Positions 52,080 through 62,953 of a DNA stretch of 64,000 nucleotides are shown one piece after another. Source of the stretch: Synaphobranchus kaupii. Taxonomy: Eukaryota; Chordata; Actinopteri; Anguilliformes; Synaphobranchidae. The notes under the pieces were generated by a model that had not been told where the DNA came from, made no database searches, and worked only from the letters and a program-made list of their open reading frames with translations. The stretch's first letter is position 1. Each line of letters opens with the position of its first letter. Location: assembly GCA_029718625.1 (NCBI GenBank), contig CM056391.1:27692281-27756280 (forward strand), given 5' to 3'. The translations under genes and the position numbers were made by a program.

Positions 52080-53130
52080 ATGGCTTTGTTCAATGTAGGT
52101 GAATTTATTTCTGCGCCTTCGCTGATTGTTTTCGACCAGTGCCGTAAAGCAGATTTATTAGCGATTGCGGATCATTTGGGTCTCTGTTTCCAGGGCTCTC
52201 CTTAAAAGGGAGAATAAGTCAGTGGTGTGGGATAAGCTGGTGGAGCTAAAAATCTTTGCCTTGCCTGTCATTTTATCTCCCAGACAGCCTGATGTATCAT
52301 CCCAGGTGCCTGGGGAAGATCCCAAATCACTGCTGGGCGCTGGGGGTTCCGCCGGAACGGAGGTGAAGGACGAGAGTCCCCCAGCTACCTTGCCCCGGTT
52401 TGAGGCATTCTCGCCGAGTTACTTTGGGTCGAGGGCTGATGCACGGCTGAAGGTCCGCCTGGCCCGGTTGCAACTAGAGTCTGAGGCACAAGAAAGGGCT
52501 CGGAAACTGGAGCATGACTTCAGGTTGTCAGTGCGAAAGCTGGAGGCAGAGACGAAGGTTAAACTGCGGCAGTTGGAGCTGCAGAGTGCCGCGGCGCAAT
52601 CAACTGCAGTAACCACCCCACTAGGTCCTAATAACTATGATATACGGAAACACATAGCTCTTCCTTCTTTTCGGGAAACCGAAGTTGATGCATTTTTTTG
52701 TATGTTCGAAGGGCTAGCTATTGCTCTTCACTGGCCGAAAGAAATATGGACTACACTGCTGCAGGGTAAGTTAACTGGGAAAGCGCAGGATGTAATGGCT
52801 ACTCTGTCTCTTGATGAGAGTTTTAACTATGATGTGAAAGCTGCGGTTCTACGTGCATATGAGTTGGTGCCGGAGGCCTATCAACAGAAGTTCAGGAATC
52901 TTAAAAAAAACCCAGGCTCAGTCATTTGTGGAGTTCGCTAAAGAGAAAGGAACTCTTTTCGACAAATGGTGTACAGCTAGTAAGACTACAGATTATGATT
53001 CGCTCCATGAGATAATATTGCTAAGAATACCAGATCGTCTCCCACCCACTGATTGTTTGTCTCTGAGGAAGTCGGCCAGTCAGCCAAAGCCTACGGGCTT
53101 CGTTAAAACGGTTCCCCAGATGGCTCAGTC
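52080..53130 (+). pseudogene. gag: Gmr1-like gag, frameshifted
   Basis: The ATG at 52080 opens a frame of 41 codons that ends at TAA 52203-52205. Coding sequence continues in another phase (about 52195-52941) and then a third (from about 52900), the second change falling at an A run at 52902-52910. The middle part has a charged, coiled-coil-like segment rich in Arg, Glu and Leu (about 52430-52600) followed by the retrotransposon gag-type segment with WPKEIWTTLLQGKLTGKAQD. Gag would form the particle for reverse transcription. No zinc knuckle is visible. Confidence 0.75.
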
Positions 53131-53590
53131 TTTGATTAACCCTGATGGTAAACTTGACGTTGGCTATGAGCCTTTTATTTTTGAAGGGTTTGTATCTCTC
53201 TCAGGAGAACCTACAGATCAGAAATCTGTACGAATTTTAAGGGATACTGGCGCTTCCCAATCCTTCCTGTTAGCTGATGTCCTGGCAGTGTCCAGATGCG
53301 ACCTCCAGCGGTGCTAACGTGGTAGTGCAGGGAATTGAAATGGGGTTTGTCACCGTTCCCTTACACAAGGTGCATGTCCAGACTGATTTAGTTTCCGGTT
53401 GCTTTGACGTGGTTGTGCGTTCAACTTTACCAGTCCCAGGAGTAGCTTTTATCATGGGGAATGATATAGCCGGTGGTAAAGTGCGACCTGTACTTGAGGT
53501 TTTAAATCAACCCGAATCGTGTCTGATGCCCGAGGTGTCTCAGTCACTGCTTGATGTTTTCCCCACCTGCGTGCTCACTTGAGCCCAATC
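53131..53590 (+). pseudogene. pol: Gmr1-like aspartic protease, frameshifted
   Basis: The active-site motif LRDTGASQSFLL is encoded at about 53238-53273, and a second conserved segment (AFIMGNDIAGGKV) follows in a different phase, at about 53446-53484. The phase change lies near 53290. The protease would cut the Gag-Pol precursor. A stop at 53580-53582 separates it from the integrase part. Confidence 0.8.
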
Positions 53591-55146
53591 ACGGAAATAG
53601 GGGGGAAAAAGTTATCTGAATCTGTCTTTGCGCCTACCTTTACTGATGATGTTTCATTTGCCAAATTGGAAGTCCCTCAGTGCTCGAAAGATGAGTTAAA
53701 AGAGAACCAGTTGTCTGTGGATTATCCTTCGATTAAGCTGCCTGTCACCCATGAACAATTTATTGTTGCCCAACATAGTGACCCATCATTGTATAAATGT
53801 TTTGATATGGTTGTCAATCCTGAAACTGCGAAAGGACAGTCGGTCGCTTATTTTGTAGAGAGTGGTCTGTTGATGCGGAAATGTCTTCTCCGGTTGCTGC
53901 TGGTTTGGAGTGGGGCGTAATTTATCAAGTTGTTGTGCCTGTTGCTTACCGACTGCATGTGTTATCGTTAGCACATGAAAACCCATGGTCTGGTCATTTG
54001 GGGGTTACGAAAACGTATGACCGTGTGTTAAAGCATTTTTTTTGGCCTGGACTTAAAAATTCTGTAGCGAAACACTGTAGGTCATGTCATGTTTGTCAGA
54101 TCACTGGAAAACATAATCAGGTTGTTCCTCCTGCCCCCCTCTGCCCAATTCCTGTAATGGATGAGCCCTTCTAGCATGTAATTGTGGATTGTGTGGGACC
54201 CCTCCCCAAGTCAAAATCTGGTCAACAATTCCTACTCACGATTATGTGCACAGCGACTAGATTTCCTGAGGCTGTTCCTCTACGTACGATTACCGCTAAA
54301 AATGTGATTAGAGCACTGACTAAGTTTTTCTCTACATTCAGGTTCCCAAAGGTTATTCAGATGGATCAAGGCACCAATTTTCTTTCCAGGTACTTTAAAC
54401 AGTTTGTACAGTCTCTATCTGTCACCCATCAAATTTCTAGTGCGTATCATCCCGAGTCGCAGGGTGCATTGGAACATTGGCACCAAACACTCAAGTCTGC
54501 TCTCCGCAAATACTGTTTGGAGACAGGTAAATGTTGGGATGAGGCTGTGCCATTTGCGTTGTTTACTTTGAGAGAAGCGGTACAAGAATTATTAGGGTTC
54601 AGCCCCGCTGGACTGGTGTTTGGACATACTGTACGAGGTCCTTTTAAGGTTTTAAAAGAACAGTTTATGTGTGACTCGCCTCCCCAGTCCAATGTGTTGG
54701 ATTACGTCAGTCAGTTCCGGGAGCGCTTACATCATGCCTGCTTTTTTGCCAGGGAAGCGCTTTCCTCGTCTCAGAGTGCTATGAAACACCGTTATGATGA
54801 GAAGGCTGTTGCTTGCTCTTTTAAACCAGGGGATCAGGTCCTAGTCTTGTTGCCCATTCCCGGATCTGCCCTGTCCGCTCGTTTTTCTGGTCCGTACGCT
54901 GTGGAAGAGAAACTGAGTGAAAATAACGATGTAATTCGAACACCAGACCGCAAGCGCCAGTCGTGTGTTTGCCACATTAATATGCTTAAGGCATATCAGG
55001 TTAGAGAAATACCTCTGTCGGAGGATGAGAAGAAGGTATTACCTCTTCCTAGAATTAGTCCTGTCTTTATAACCTCCCACCTCGGTTGTACAGCGGATGA
55101 AGATGGTCTTGTGCTTCGGAACACCCTCAATAGTGCGCTAGACTAA
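53591..55146 (+). pseudogene. pol: Gmr1-like integrase, broken
   Basis: After a linker frame (to 53920), the phase changes near 53880 and a zinc-binding HHCC domain appears, with SLAHENPWSGHLG and CRSCHVC. An in-frame TAG at 54172-54174 interrupts it just before the catalytic core. The core has D in IVDCVGPLP, D in QMDQGTNF and E in ESQGALEHW, the last two separated by 35 residues (DD35E). The C-terminal part has FKPGDQVLVLLP. It is located upstream of reverse transcriptase, as in Gmr1-like elements. Confidence 0.88.
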
Positions 55147-56535
55147 CAAATTCTGAGACCTTGTTAAATTTGTCTTCTCATCTGGCTCATTTATTAGATC
55201 TTCAGAGCTCTGATATAGTTCTGTGACACCCCCTCTCAGACCACAGTCTTGCAGCATGATATTGATGTGAATGCCTCTGTTCCCATTAGACAACAGCCAT
55301 ACTGTGTCAATGCTGCAAAACAGGATGCTATGAAACAGGAAGTACAGTATCTTTTAGATAACAAATTGGCTAAGCACAGCTCCAGTCCCTGGAGCTCACC
55401 CTGTCTTCTCGTTCGGAAGCCCGATGGTACATCGCGTTTTTGTACAGATTTTCGCAAGGTTAACGCAGTCACAGTACCAGACTCCTACCCTCTGCCGAGG
55501 ATGGAGGACTGCATTGATAACATTGGTTCTGCAAAATTTGTAACCAAACTCGACTTACTAAAGGGGTATTGGCAGGTTCCTTTGACACCCCGTGCCTCTG
55601 AGATTTCTGCCTTCATCACCCCGGATACCTTTCTACAATATAATGTTTTAGCTTTTGGGCTTCGAAACGCCCCAGCCACGTTTCAGCGGCTGGTGAATAC
55701 CGTCCTAGTTGGTATATCCAATTGTTATGCTTATTTGGATGATTTGGTAGTAAACTCGGACAGTTGGTCCGATCACGTTCAGTTATTGCGTTGCGTGTTT
55801 GACAGGTTGGCCAAAGCAACGCTCACCCTGAACTGGGCTAAATGTGATTTTGGTAAAGTGACCATAACCTACTTGGGGAAGCAGGTGGGTCATGGTCAAG
55901 TCCGTCCAATTGAAGCGAAGGTTGCCGCCATTGTTGGTGTTCCTGTGCCTACCACAAGGCGTGAATTACGCCGTTTTCTCGGCATGGCTGGGTACTATAG
56001 AAGTTTTTGTAGGAACTTTGCTGTGGTTGTCACACCCTTAACTAGTGCCCTTAGCGTGAATAAACGTTTCGAATGGACCCCAGGTTGTCAACATGCCTTT
56101 GATTCGGGAAAAGCTTTGCTATGTAGTGCCCCTGTGCTCGCCGCCCCAGACTTTGCCCTTCCGTTTAAGTTAGAGGTAGATGCAAGTGCCCTGGGAGCTG
56201 GTGCAGTGCTGCTACAAGAGGATGCGGACGGAATTGATCACCCCGTCTGTTTCTTCTCCCAGAAATTTAATAAAAACCAGATACGTTATTCCACCATTGA
56301 GAAGTAGGCGCTTGCGTTACTTTTAGCAGTACAGTTCTTCGAGGTATACATTGGTTCTAGTTCTGTACCTATTGAAGTTTACACGGATCACAACCCTTTG
56401 GTATTTTTGTCGAGGATGTATAATCAGAACCAGCGCCTCATGCATTGGTCTCTGATTGTACAAAACTACAATCTAGTTATTGGACATAAGAAGGGAAAGG
56501 ACAATTTGATAGCAGATGCGCTATCTCGGATTTAA
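55147..56535 (+). pseudogene. pol: Gmr1-like reverse transcriptase and RNase H
   Basis: The link from integrase contains stops and a phase change (55147-55215). From about 55225 the frame carries LVRKPDGTSRFCTDFRKVNA, TKLDLLKGYWQVPL, AFGLRNAPATFQRL and the catalytic CYAYLDDLVV (YLDD). RNase H follows with D in LEVDASALGAG. A TAG at 56305-56307 replaces a sense codon after STIEK. Beyond it the frame continues with VYTDHNPLVFLS and ends at ADALSRI, TAA 56533-56535. Domain content is Ty3/Gypsy type. Confidence 0.9.
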
Positions 56536-56614
56536 TCTGTATATGATGCTGTTTGGACATCTCTGGTCATGTTGTATGAACGAAGCTATACTAGTTTGTT
56601 CTTGTGTGGGGAAG
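56536..56614 (+). other. 3' untranslated part with purine tract
   Basis: GTGTGGGGAAG directly abuts the 3' LTR, the expected position for the plus-strand primer. Confidence 0.7.
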
Positions 56615-56632
56615 TGTTACGCTTGTGAGTGC

Positions 56633-56671
<39 letters not shown>

Positions 56672-57474
56672 ACAAATTCTGCAGGAGTCCGTGTCCCGCC
56701 CTCATCATTCCCATTCGCCATCTCCGCTATCATTCATCATCATCCCATCACCATTGTTGTACTGCCTCCACCAATCAGAGGACTCCACATCACCCCAGTT
56801 CCTCCAACCCGTGGACAGCCTCACCTTTTTAAAACCCTGGGCTTCCCGTGTTGACAGAGCTGCTTTTCATGTGCCCATTTGTATTGATTGTAGTGGAGTG
56901 TTCAGTCCTTCGTTAAAGTGTGTAGTCTACAGAGTATTGTGTATTTCGTATTCCTCTGTTTGTCAACCTGTTGTATTCCGCCTCCGGCCACGCCGAGGCC
57001 CTGGATCATGGTAAGATAGAGGCCTCTATACACTTGCACCCGTAGTTGGAAATTGTATGTATAGACACACTAGATTAGGAGTGGTTGCCACCTGCTGTCG
57101 TTTTGTTGATTAGCTAGAGTAGGTAGTCAGGCTTTTGGGTTATATATTCTAAGTTAGATGGTGTTCTACTTTTTTTGTTATAGCTAGCTCTGTTTGGTTT
57201 TGATTTGTTCTTTTCTTTGGCAACACTCACGTTCCTTGACCTCGACTGTGTCTTATGTGTTGTCTGGCACGTGTTAATATTGTATATATTGTAAATAATC
57301 ACCTGTGTTTTTCACCTTGTTGCACTTTTATCACAGTAAACACTTTTCACCTGGCGGTCCGTTTTCAGTACTTATTATTCTCGCTAATATTGCTTATATA
57401 TTTCATCCCCCGGTCATACGTATATACACCACCGTTACACACCCCACGCACCCCTAGACTTTGGGGTCCTAGCA
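56615..57474 (+). repeat. Gmr1-like 3' LTR
   Basis: 860 bp, starting TGTTACGCTTG and ending TCCTAGCA. It differs from the 5' LTR mainly in the TC-rich microsatellite near the start, a few substitutions, and a small insertion in ATATTGTATATATTG. Confidence 0.9.
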
Positions 57475-57479
57475 TGGTC

Positions 57480-57689
57480 ATTTACAGAAAAAGTAGAGAA
57501 TTTAAGCAAAAAAACCCAGTTCACCTGTGTGAACAACTACAAATGAACATCATGTAGTTTTTTACAAAATGCTTTGCAAAATGTAGTTCTTACAAAATGC
57601 TTGTCTTTCTCTCTCTCCCTCACCCATCTGCATCGTTTTCACTCAGAGGTTTAAACCCACTTTCTGAAGCGATTTTCCAGATGTACAAT
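57480..57689. other. Short unannotated stretch
   Basis: Nothing recognised apart from a CTCTCTCTC run and two copies of TACAAAATGCTT. Confidence 0.4.
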
Positions 57690-58340
57690 GGGCAGGGTCT
57701 CTGGTGGTCTGCAAATCCTCTATTTGTTTGGCTTGGGCATGTATGGCTGCTACTGGAACTGGCTCACTTGTCTTCATTGATGATGTGACTGGTGATGGCA
57801 GCAGGAGGATGAATTCTGAAGTGTACAGAGACATATTATCTGCTCAGATCCAACCAAATGGCTCAAAACTCATTGGATGATGCCTCAACTTGCAGCAGGG
57901 ACAATGACCCCAAACATACTGTACTGCTAAAGCAACAGTGGATTTGCAGGGCCAACAAGTGGAATGTTCTTGACTGTCCAATTCAGTCATCCATCCTCAA
58001 TCCAATTGAACGTGTGTTTCACTTGCTGAAAACAAGACTGACAACAACACATCCCAGAAACAAACCGGAACCGAAGATGGCTGAGTACAGGACTGGCAGT
58101 GCATCACCAGGGAAGACACCCAGGGTCTGGTGATGTCTATGGGTGGCAGACTTTGGGCAGCTATCGAATGCAAAGGATTTAAGTGCTAAATATGACAACT
58201 TTATTTCAGATTGTTAATTTGTCCAATTACTTTTGCTTCCCTAAGATGCAGGAAATATGTATAGAAAGGGTCACCCGACATGGATGAATGTGCTGGTGTA
58301 CAGAGCCGAAACAACAAAAATTGTGTCACTGTACCAATAC
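57690..58340 (+). pseudogene. Decayed Tc1-family transposase, 3' half
   Basis: A degraded coding stretch contains the second catalytic Asp region (RDNDPKHT, about 57896-57919) and the third-residue region (ILNPIERVFHLL), in a 91-codon frame at 57858-58133. Frame breaks occur upstream. Beyond it the noncoding tail includes TGCAAAGGATTTAAG, CCAATTACTTTTGCTTCCC and AACAAAAATTGTGTCACTGT, landmarks of a fish Tc1 family also represented at 7135, 29500 and 63350. Confidence 0.75.
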
Positions 58341-58608
58341 TTGCATATAACTGTACATACTGTATACATAACATACTATACAGTTGAAGTTGAAAGTTTA
58401 TATACACCTTAGCCAAAGCCATTTAAACTCAGTTTTTCACAATTCCTAAGATTTAATCCTGGTAAACATTCCCTGTCTTAGGTCAGTTAGGATCACAACT
58501 TTATTTTAAGAATGTGAAATGTTAGAATAATAGTAGAGCGAATGATTTATTTCAGCTTTTATTTCTTTCATCACATTCCCAGTGGGTCAGAAGTTTACAT
58601 ACACTCTG

Positions 58609-58919
58609 TTAGTATTTGGTAGCATTGCCTTTAAATTGTTTAACTTGGGTCAAATGTTTCGGGTAGCCTTCCACAAGCTTCTCACAATAAGTTGCTGGAA
58701 TTTTGGCCCATTCCTCCTGACAGAACTGGTGTAACTGAGTCAGGTTTGTAGGCCTCCTTGCTCGCACACAGTTTTTCAGTTCTGGAGTTCATTGGATTGA
58801 GGTCAGGACTTTGTGATGGCCACTCCAATACCTTGACTTTGTCCTTAAGCCATTTTGCCACATCAACTTCAACTTCAATATATCCACATAATTTTCCTTC
58901 CTCATGATGCCATCTATTA
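58609..58919 (-). pseudogene. Sleeping Beauty-type transposase, C-terminal part
   Basis: Read on the minus strand it begins just after the TA insertion point with MRKENYVDIL and ends in KQFKGNATKY and a TAA at 58611-58609. It retains the EEWAKI segment near the end. Between MRKENYVDIL and the VLTSIQ region, sequence that would carry the second catalytic Asp is missing. The third catalytic region is altered. It cannot be functional. Confidence 0.8.
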
Positions 58920-58921
58920 TA

Positions 58922-60654
58922 AACTCCTCAAAAAAAGTTCGGAAACGTTATTTCGGTCGATTATTCCTCCCCTTTAATAATACCATTTGGTATTGTATTT
59001 TATATCACTGGAAAGCCTGATTAGTCACCTTTACAACGAGGTACAACTTGTAAGGATCATGCATTCGTGGAATGAGCAACACAGCTAACCGTGTGGGTAG
59101 CGGCCCAAAAAAATGTGCCAAAATCCCCTGCAATATTCTTCTGTTGGTATTCACTCTCGTTTTGAGTTGCTTGGTGGATTGGATGATTGCACTCTCCCAC
59201 AGTAATAAGGAAAAAACAAAACATATTCGCCATTTTTACACTTTATTCATTTTACACTGTCAGGGACCTCAGTAGCGTGTGGAAGATCCATACACAGTCA
59301 CAACAGCTTGGCACCTCCTCCTCATGCTGGTCACCAGCTTGGTCACACACTGCTGTGGGATGGCATCCCATTCCTCAACCAGGATTTTCCGCAAGTCAGC
59401 CAACATGGTTGCGTTGGTCACTCTGGCACGTACAGCATGCCCAAGCTGATCCCACAGGTGTTCAATTGGGTTGAGGTCTGGACTCACGGCAGGCCATTCC
59501 ATCCTCTCCACTCCCAAATTCTGGAGGTACTCTGTGATGATCCTGGCTCTGTGGGGGCGAGCGTTGTCATCCTGGAGGATGGAGTTAGGTCCCAGATTCT
59601 GGAGATATGGGATCGCCACTGGCTCCAGAATCTCATTCCGATATCTCACTGCATTGAGATTGCCTTCAATGATGACAAGTTCTGTTTTGCCTGTGAGAGA
59701 GATACCGCCCCACACCATGACACTGCCCCCATTGAAAGGTGCCACGCGATCTGTGCAGCAATCTGCATAGCGTTCTCCACGCCGTCTCCATACTTTGATG
59801 CTGCCATCCAGCTTCCACAGACAGAACCTTGATTCATCACTGAACATGACGTTGCCCCACATTCTTAGGTTCCACTGTCGGTGCTGTCGACACCAGCGCA
59901 AACGGGCCTGACGGTGAAGGGCAGTCATTGCAGGCTTCCTGGCAGCCTTATAAGCACAAAGACCGGCCATGTGCAGTCTGTTCCTCACCGTCTGATCAGA
60001 GATCTGTCTGTGGTACCGTTGTGCAAATCTTGCCTGTAAATCTCTGGAAGAAAGCCGGTTCCTCAGTGAAGCAAGGGTGAGGAACCGGTCTTCTTGGGGT
60101 GTTGTCTTCCTGGGACGGCCACTTCGTGGTCTGTCTTTGACTTCACCAGTCTCACGGAACTTGGTCCTAAGTTTCAAAATGGTACCAGGGCTGACACCAA
60201 ATAATGCTGCCACTCTGCGTACCGGAACACCAGCTTCCACTTGCCCTATTGCACGGGCCTTATCCTGAAGGGACAAACGTGGAATGTTTATGCTTGGAGC
60301 ACACACAAACTCAACAAAGTTGCAGGACCCATGCAAGTGCTGTCAATTAGGTGCCAATCAGGTGCCAGTCACACACCTGTGACTGGCATACGCCTGCCAG
60401 CACTTGAAGCTCAAAACGAGAGTGAATACCAACAGAAGAATATTGCAGGGGATTTTGGCAAATTTTTTTGGGCCGCTACCCACACGGTTAGCTGTGTTGC
60501 TCATTCCACGAATGCATGATCCTTACAAGTTGTACCTCGTTGTAAAGGTGACTAATCAGGCTTTCCAACGATATAAAATACAATACCAATTGGTATTATT
60601 AAAGGGGAGGAATAATCGACCGAAATAACGTTTCTGAACTTTTTTTGAGGAGTT
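58922..60654 (-). mobile_element. Intact Tc1-like transposon
   Basis: 1,733 bp, flanked by TA at 58920-58921 and 60655-60656. The ends AACTCCTCAAAAAAAGTTC are part of inverted repeats about 240 bp long. By eye the two arms differ at about five positions. A single open transposase gene fills the interior. High arm identity and an intact gene mark it as young. It sits inside the transposase of the older Sleeping Beauty-type copy. Confidence 0.95.
59269..60336 (-). CDS. Tc1-like transposase, intact, 355 residues
   Basis: The enzyme would cut and paste the transposon at TA sites in the nucleus. Residues about 20-135 form the paired-like DNA-binding region: a helix-turn-helix around RRVAALFGVSPGTILKL, a GRPRK hook (73-77), then a second helix-turn-helix with the segment around SDQTVRNRLHMAGL. 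The catalytic domain has D167 (MFSDESRF), D257 (QDDNARPH) and E292 (LNPIEHLW), with 34 residues between the last two (DD34E, the Tc1 spacing). A GG-rich box is at GGSVMVWGG (203-211). Length fits the family (about 340). No stop or frameshift is seen. Confidence 0.95.
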   Translation of the reverse strand: MHGSCNFVEFVCAPSINIPRLSLQDKARAIGQVEAGVPVRRVAALFGVSPGTILKLRTKFRETGEVKDRPRSGRPRKTTPQEDRFLTLASLRNRLSSRDLQARFAQRYHRQISDQTVRNRLHMAGLCAYKAARKPAMTALHRQARLRWCRQHRQWNLRMWGNVMFSDESRFCLWKLDGSIKVWRRRGERYADCCTDRVAPFNGGSVMVWGGISLTGKTELVIIEGNLNAVRYRNEILEPVAIPYLQNLGPNSILQDDNARPHRARIITEYLQNLGVERMEWPAVSPDLNPIEHLWDQLGHAVRARVTNATMLADLRKILVEEWDAIPQQCVTKLVTSMRRRCQAVVTVYGSSTRY

Positions 60655-60656
60655 TA

Positions 60657-61271
60657 TGAAGTGCACCAGTCCCTCCTGCAGCAAAGCACCCCCACAACAT
60701 GATGCTGCCACCCCTGTGTTTCATGGTTGGGATGGTGTTCTTCGGCTTGCAAGCCTCACCCTTTTTCCTCCAAACATAACGATGGTCATTATGGCCAAAC
60801 CGTTCAATTTTTGTTTCATCAGACCAGATGACATTTCTCCAAACAGTAAGATCTTTGTCCCCATGTGCAGTTGCAAACTGTAGTCTGGCTTTTTTATGGC
60901 GGTTTTGGAGTAGTGGCGGCTTCCTTGCAGAGCAGCCTTTCAGGTTATGTCGATATAGGACTTGTTTTACTGTGGATATAGATACTTTTGTACCTGTTCC
61001 CTCCAGCATCTTCACAAGGTCCTTGGCTGTTGTTCTGGGATTGATTTGCACTTTTCGCACCGAAGCACGTTCATCTCTTGGAGACAGAACGCGTCTCCTT
61101 CCTGAGCGGTATGACGGCTGCGTGGTCCCATGGTGTTTATACTTGAGTACTATTGTTTGTAAAGACAAACGTGGTACCTTCAGGCATTTGGAAATTGCTC
61201 CCAAGGATGTAACGCACATGTGGAGGTCCACAATTTCTGAGGTCTTGGCTGATTTATTTTGATTTTCCCAT
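60657..61271 (-). pseudogene. Sleeping Beauty-type transposase, N-terminal part
   Basis: The expected start ATG is at 61271-61269, but codon 6 is TAA (61256-61254) where relatives have a Glu codon. After it the frame continues through the paired-like DNA-binding domain (LGAISKCLKVPRLSLQTIV, the GRRRV hook) to the catalytic region with D in NVIWSDETKIERFG and the GG box GGSIMLWGCFAAGG. At 60656 the inserted Tc1 interrupts it. The C-terminal remainder lies at 58609-58919. Confidence 0.9.
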
Positions 61272-61382
61272 GATGTCAAGCAAAGAAGCACTGAGTTTGA
61301 AGGTTCGCCTTAAAATACATCCACAGGTACATCTCCAATTGACTCAAATAATGTCAATTAGCCCATCAGAATTTTCTAAAGC

Positions 61383-62103
61383 TGTAAGGGGGAGTGTAGG
61401 GTTCGGAGAACCAAACGCGACCGACAAGGATTTATAAATGCGTATCTAGAGAGATACGCCACAAAACACGGAAGAAGACGCACCAGGACTGGGATAACAC
61501 AGGATCGGGAGCAAAACTTCCCTAGCACAAGGCAAAACAAAGCAACTTCCAAAAACTGAGGCGATCTCGATAAACAGCGAGAATAAATAACAAAAGAAGC
61601 TCACGCACTAAATAATTAGGCGTAACAAGACATAGTGAAACAAAACAAAAGAAACACCCTGTATAAATGGGCGATAGAATGAAAATGAAACTAGAACCTG
61701 TTACCTACAGCTCTAGGTGAAAACTAACTGAACAAAAAGGTAACTGGCAGAAGAGTACAAAGGATAAAGAGAGAAAGGAAAGAAAAAGACTAAAATAAAT
61801 CTTTCTCCTAACTCTAAACCGGACTTGCTGCGTTTCCTATTCGTACGAACCAGAAATGCCGCGACCGAATCTTAAACCTTACCGACTTTGTTGTCAACAT
61901 AGCAAAGACAATATCGAAGTGTGGAAATGTGGAAGCCCTGAGGTATTTATAGCCGACAGGAAATGCAAAACAGGTGCAGAGAATAATTGTCGGCCAAGAT
62001 ACGAATACCGGAATGGTGGCGGAAAAAATCCGATAGGGCGCCCCGACGACGCCAAAAAGAAAGACGACCGCAGAAACAGCAGGGGCTGCAAATACCCATG
62101 ACA
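61383..62103 (-). repeat. Solo LTR, 721 bp
   Basis: Flanked by AAAGC at 61378-61382 and 62104-62108. On the minus strand it starts TGTCATGGGTATTTGCAGCC and ends CCCCCTTACA. A TATAAATA box is at 61951-61944, about 152 bases from the start. The family is shared with the 39839-41544 solo LTR, which also starts TGTCATGG, ends CCCCCTTACA and has its core promoter about 146 bases in. It lies just outside the transposase of the Sleeping Beauty-type copy. The internal region was lost by recombination between two LTRs. Confidence 0.9.
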
Positions 62104-62326
62104 AAAGCCATGACATCATTTTCTGGAATTTTTCAAGCTGGTTAAAGGCACAGTCAACTTAGTGTATGTAAACATCTGACCCACTGGAATTGTGATATAG
62201 TGAATTAAAAGTGAAATAATCTGTCTGTAAACAATTGTTGTAAATATTACTTGTGTCATGCATTGCCAACACTATAGTTTGCTATTATGAAATCTGTGGA
62301 GTGGTTAAAAATGAGTTTTAATGACT

Positions 62327-62953
62327 GATTTTTTTTGTACATGAACTATAATCTATTTAATGAAGCTATATAAAATTTAAACTTTATACTATGAATATCT
62401 TGTGAAGTACTCTTGAAGTACCTTGGGGTAGCTCAAATTCTGGATCTTTTTATTTAGCATTAACTTTTCAGTCATATTTGAGCCCTCATAGCTTCATATT
62501 TGAAGGTGCTGGCTACAAGAAATTTTCAGCACTCAAACATACATTTGAGTTGTGTTCAAAATTGTAATTAGATCTATTTTACATACATAACACTTCTCAC
62601 AATCTCAAGCCAAAACCTGTTTCATTCAGTTACATTTTTTCTACAACCAACTTTGGCCACCAATATCACGGGATATATCGCAGTATCAATGTTCAAACTG
62701 CACTAGTTTAATGTATGTGGACTAGACAAATACACGCTGGCATTGGTAGCATGCACAAATACTCTGTTTTCTGTGAAATCATCATAGAAATCTCGAAAAA
62801 TAAATTTTTGTACTTTCTTTGAAGGTTCATATCACCATGTGGGATAGTTGGTTGGTGAAAACAAATTATGCGAGGGCTCATTTGTCTCTACATTTTGATA
62901 CTAGACTCAACCTCTAGCCTTGATTCCTTCTGTTTCAAAATAAATGTCAAACA
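62327..62953. other. Noncoding stretch, nothing recognised
   Basis: AT-rich sequence with no frame or repeat that I can support. Confidence 0.4.

Larger units (their letters stand above)
51054..57474 (+). mobile_element. Gmr1-like Ty3/Gypsy LTR retrotransposon, complete but broken
   Basis: 6,421 bp bounded by TGGTC at 51049-51053 and 57475-57479. Order: 5' LTR 51054-51905, proline primer site 51910-51927, gag, protease, integrase, reverse transcriptase, RNase H, purine-rich tract, 3' LTR 56615-57474. The integrase lies upstream of reverse transcriptase, unlike ordinary Gypsy elements. This order defines the Gmr1-like group known from fish and other deuterostomes. The two LTRs are very similar, with scattered substitutions and indels. 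The coding part has at least five frameshifts and several stops, so the copy is inactive. Confidence 0.93.
58381..62326 (-). mobile_element. Sleeping Beauty-type Tc1 transposon, nested host
   Basis: The left end starts CAGTTGAAGTTGAAAG after TA at 58379-58380. It carries an inner direct-repeat site (GTGGGTCAGAAGTTTACATA, 58582-58601). The right side has the matching inner site (GTATGTAAACATCTGACCCA, about 62164-62183). This double-site arrangement is typical of Sleeping Beauty/Tdr1-type elements. Homology to that arm ends near 62326, so the outermost right repeat is lost. The element contains two later insertions, 58922-60654 and 61383-62103. Its own transposase is split and damaged. Confidence 0.88.

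Noticed and set aside
60599..60656. C-terminal extension of the 230-codon transposase frame at 60599-61291
   Set aside because: The last residues come from reading through into the inverted repeat of the inserted Tc1, not from the transposase.
58609..61271. Sleeping Beauty-type transposase as a single active gene
   Set aside because: Stop at codon 6, a 1.7-kb insertion, and loss of the second catalytic region.
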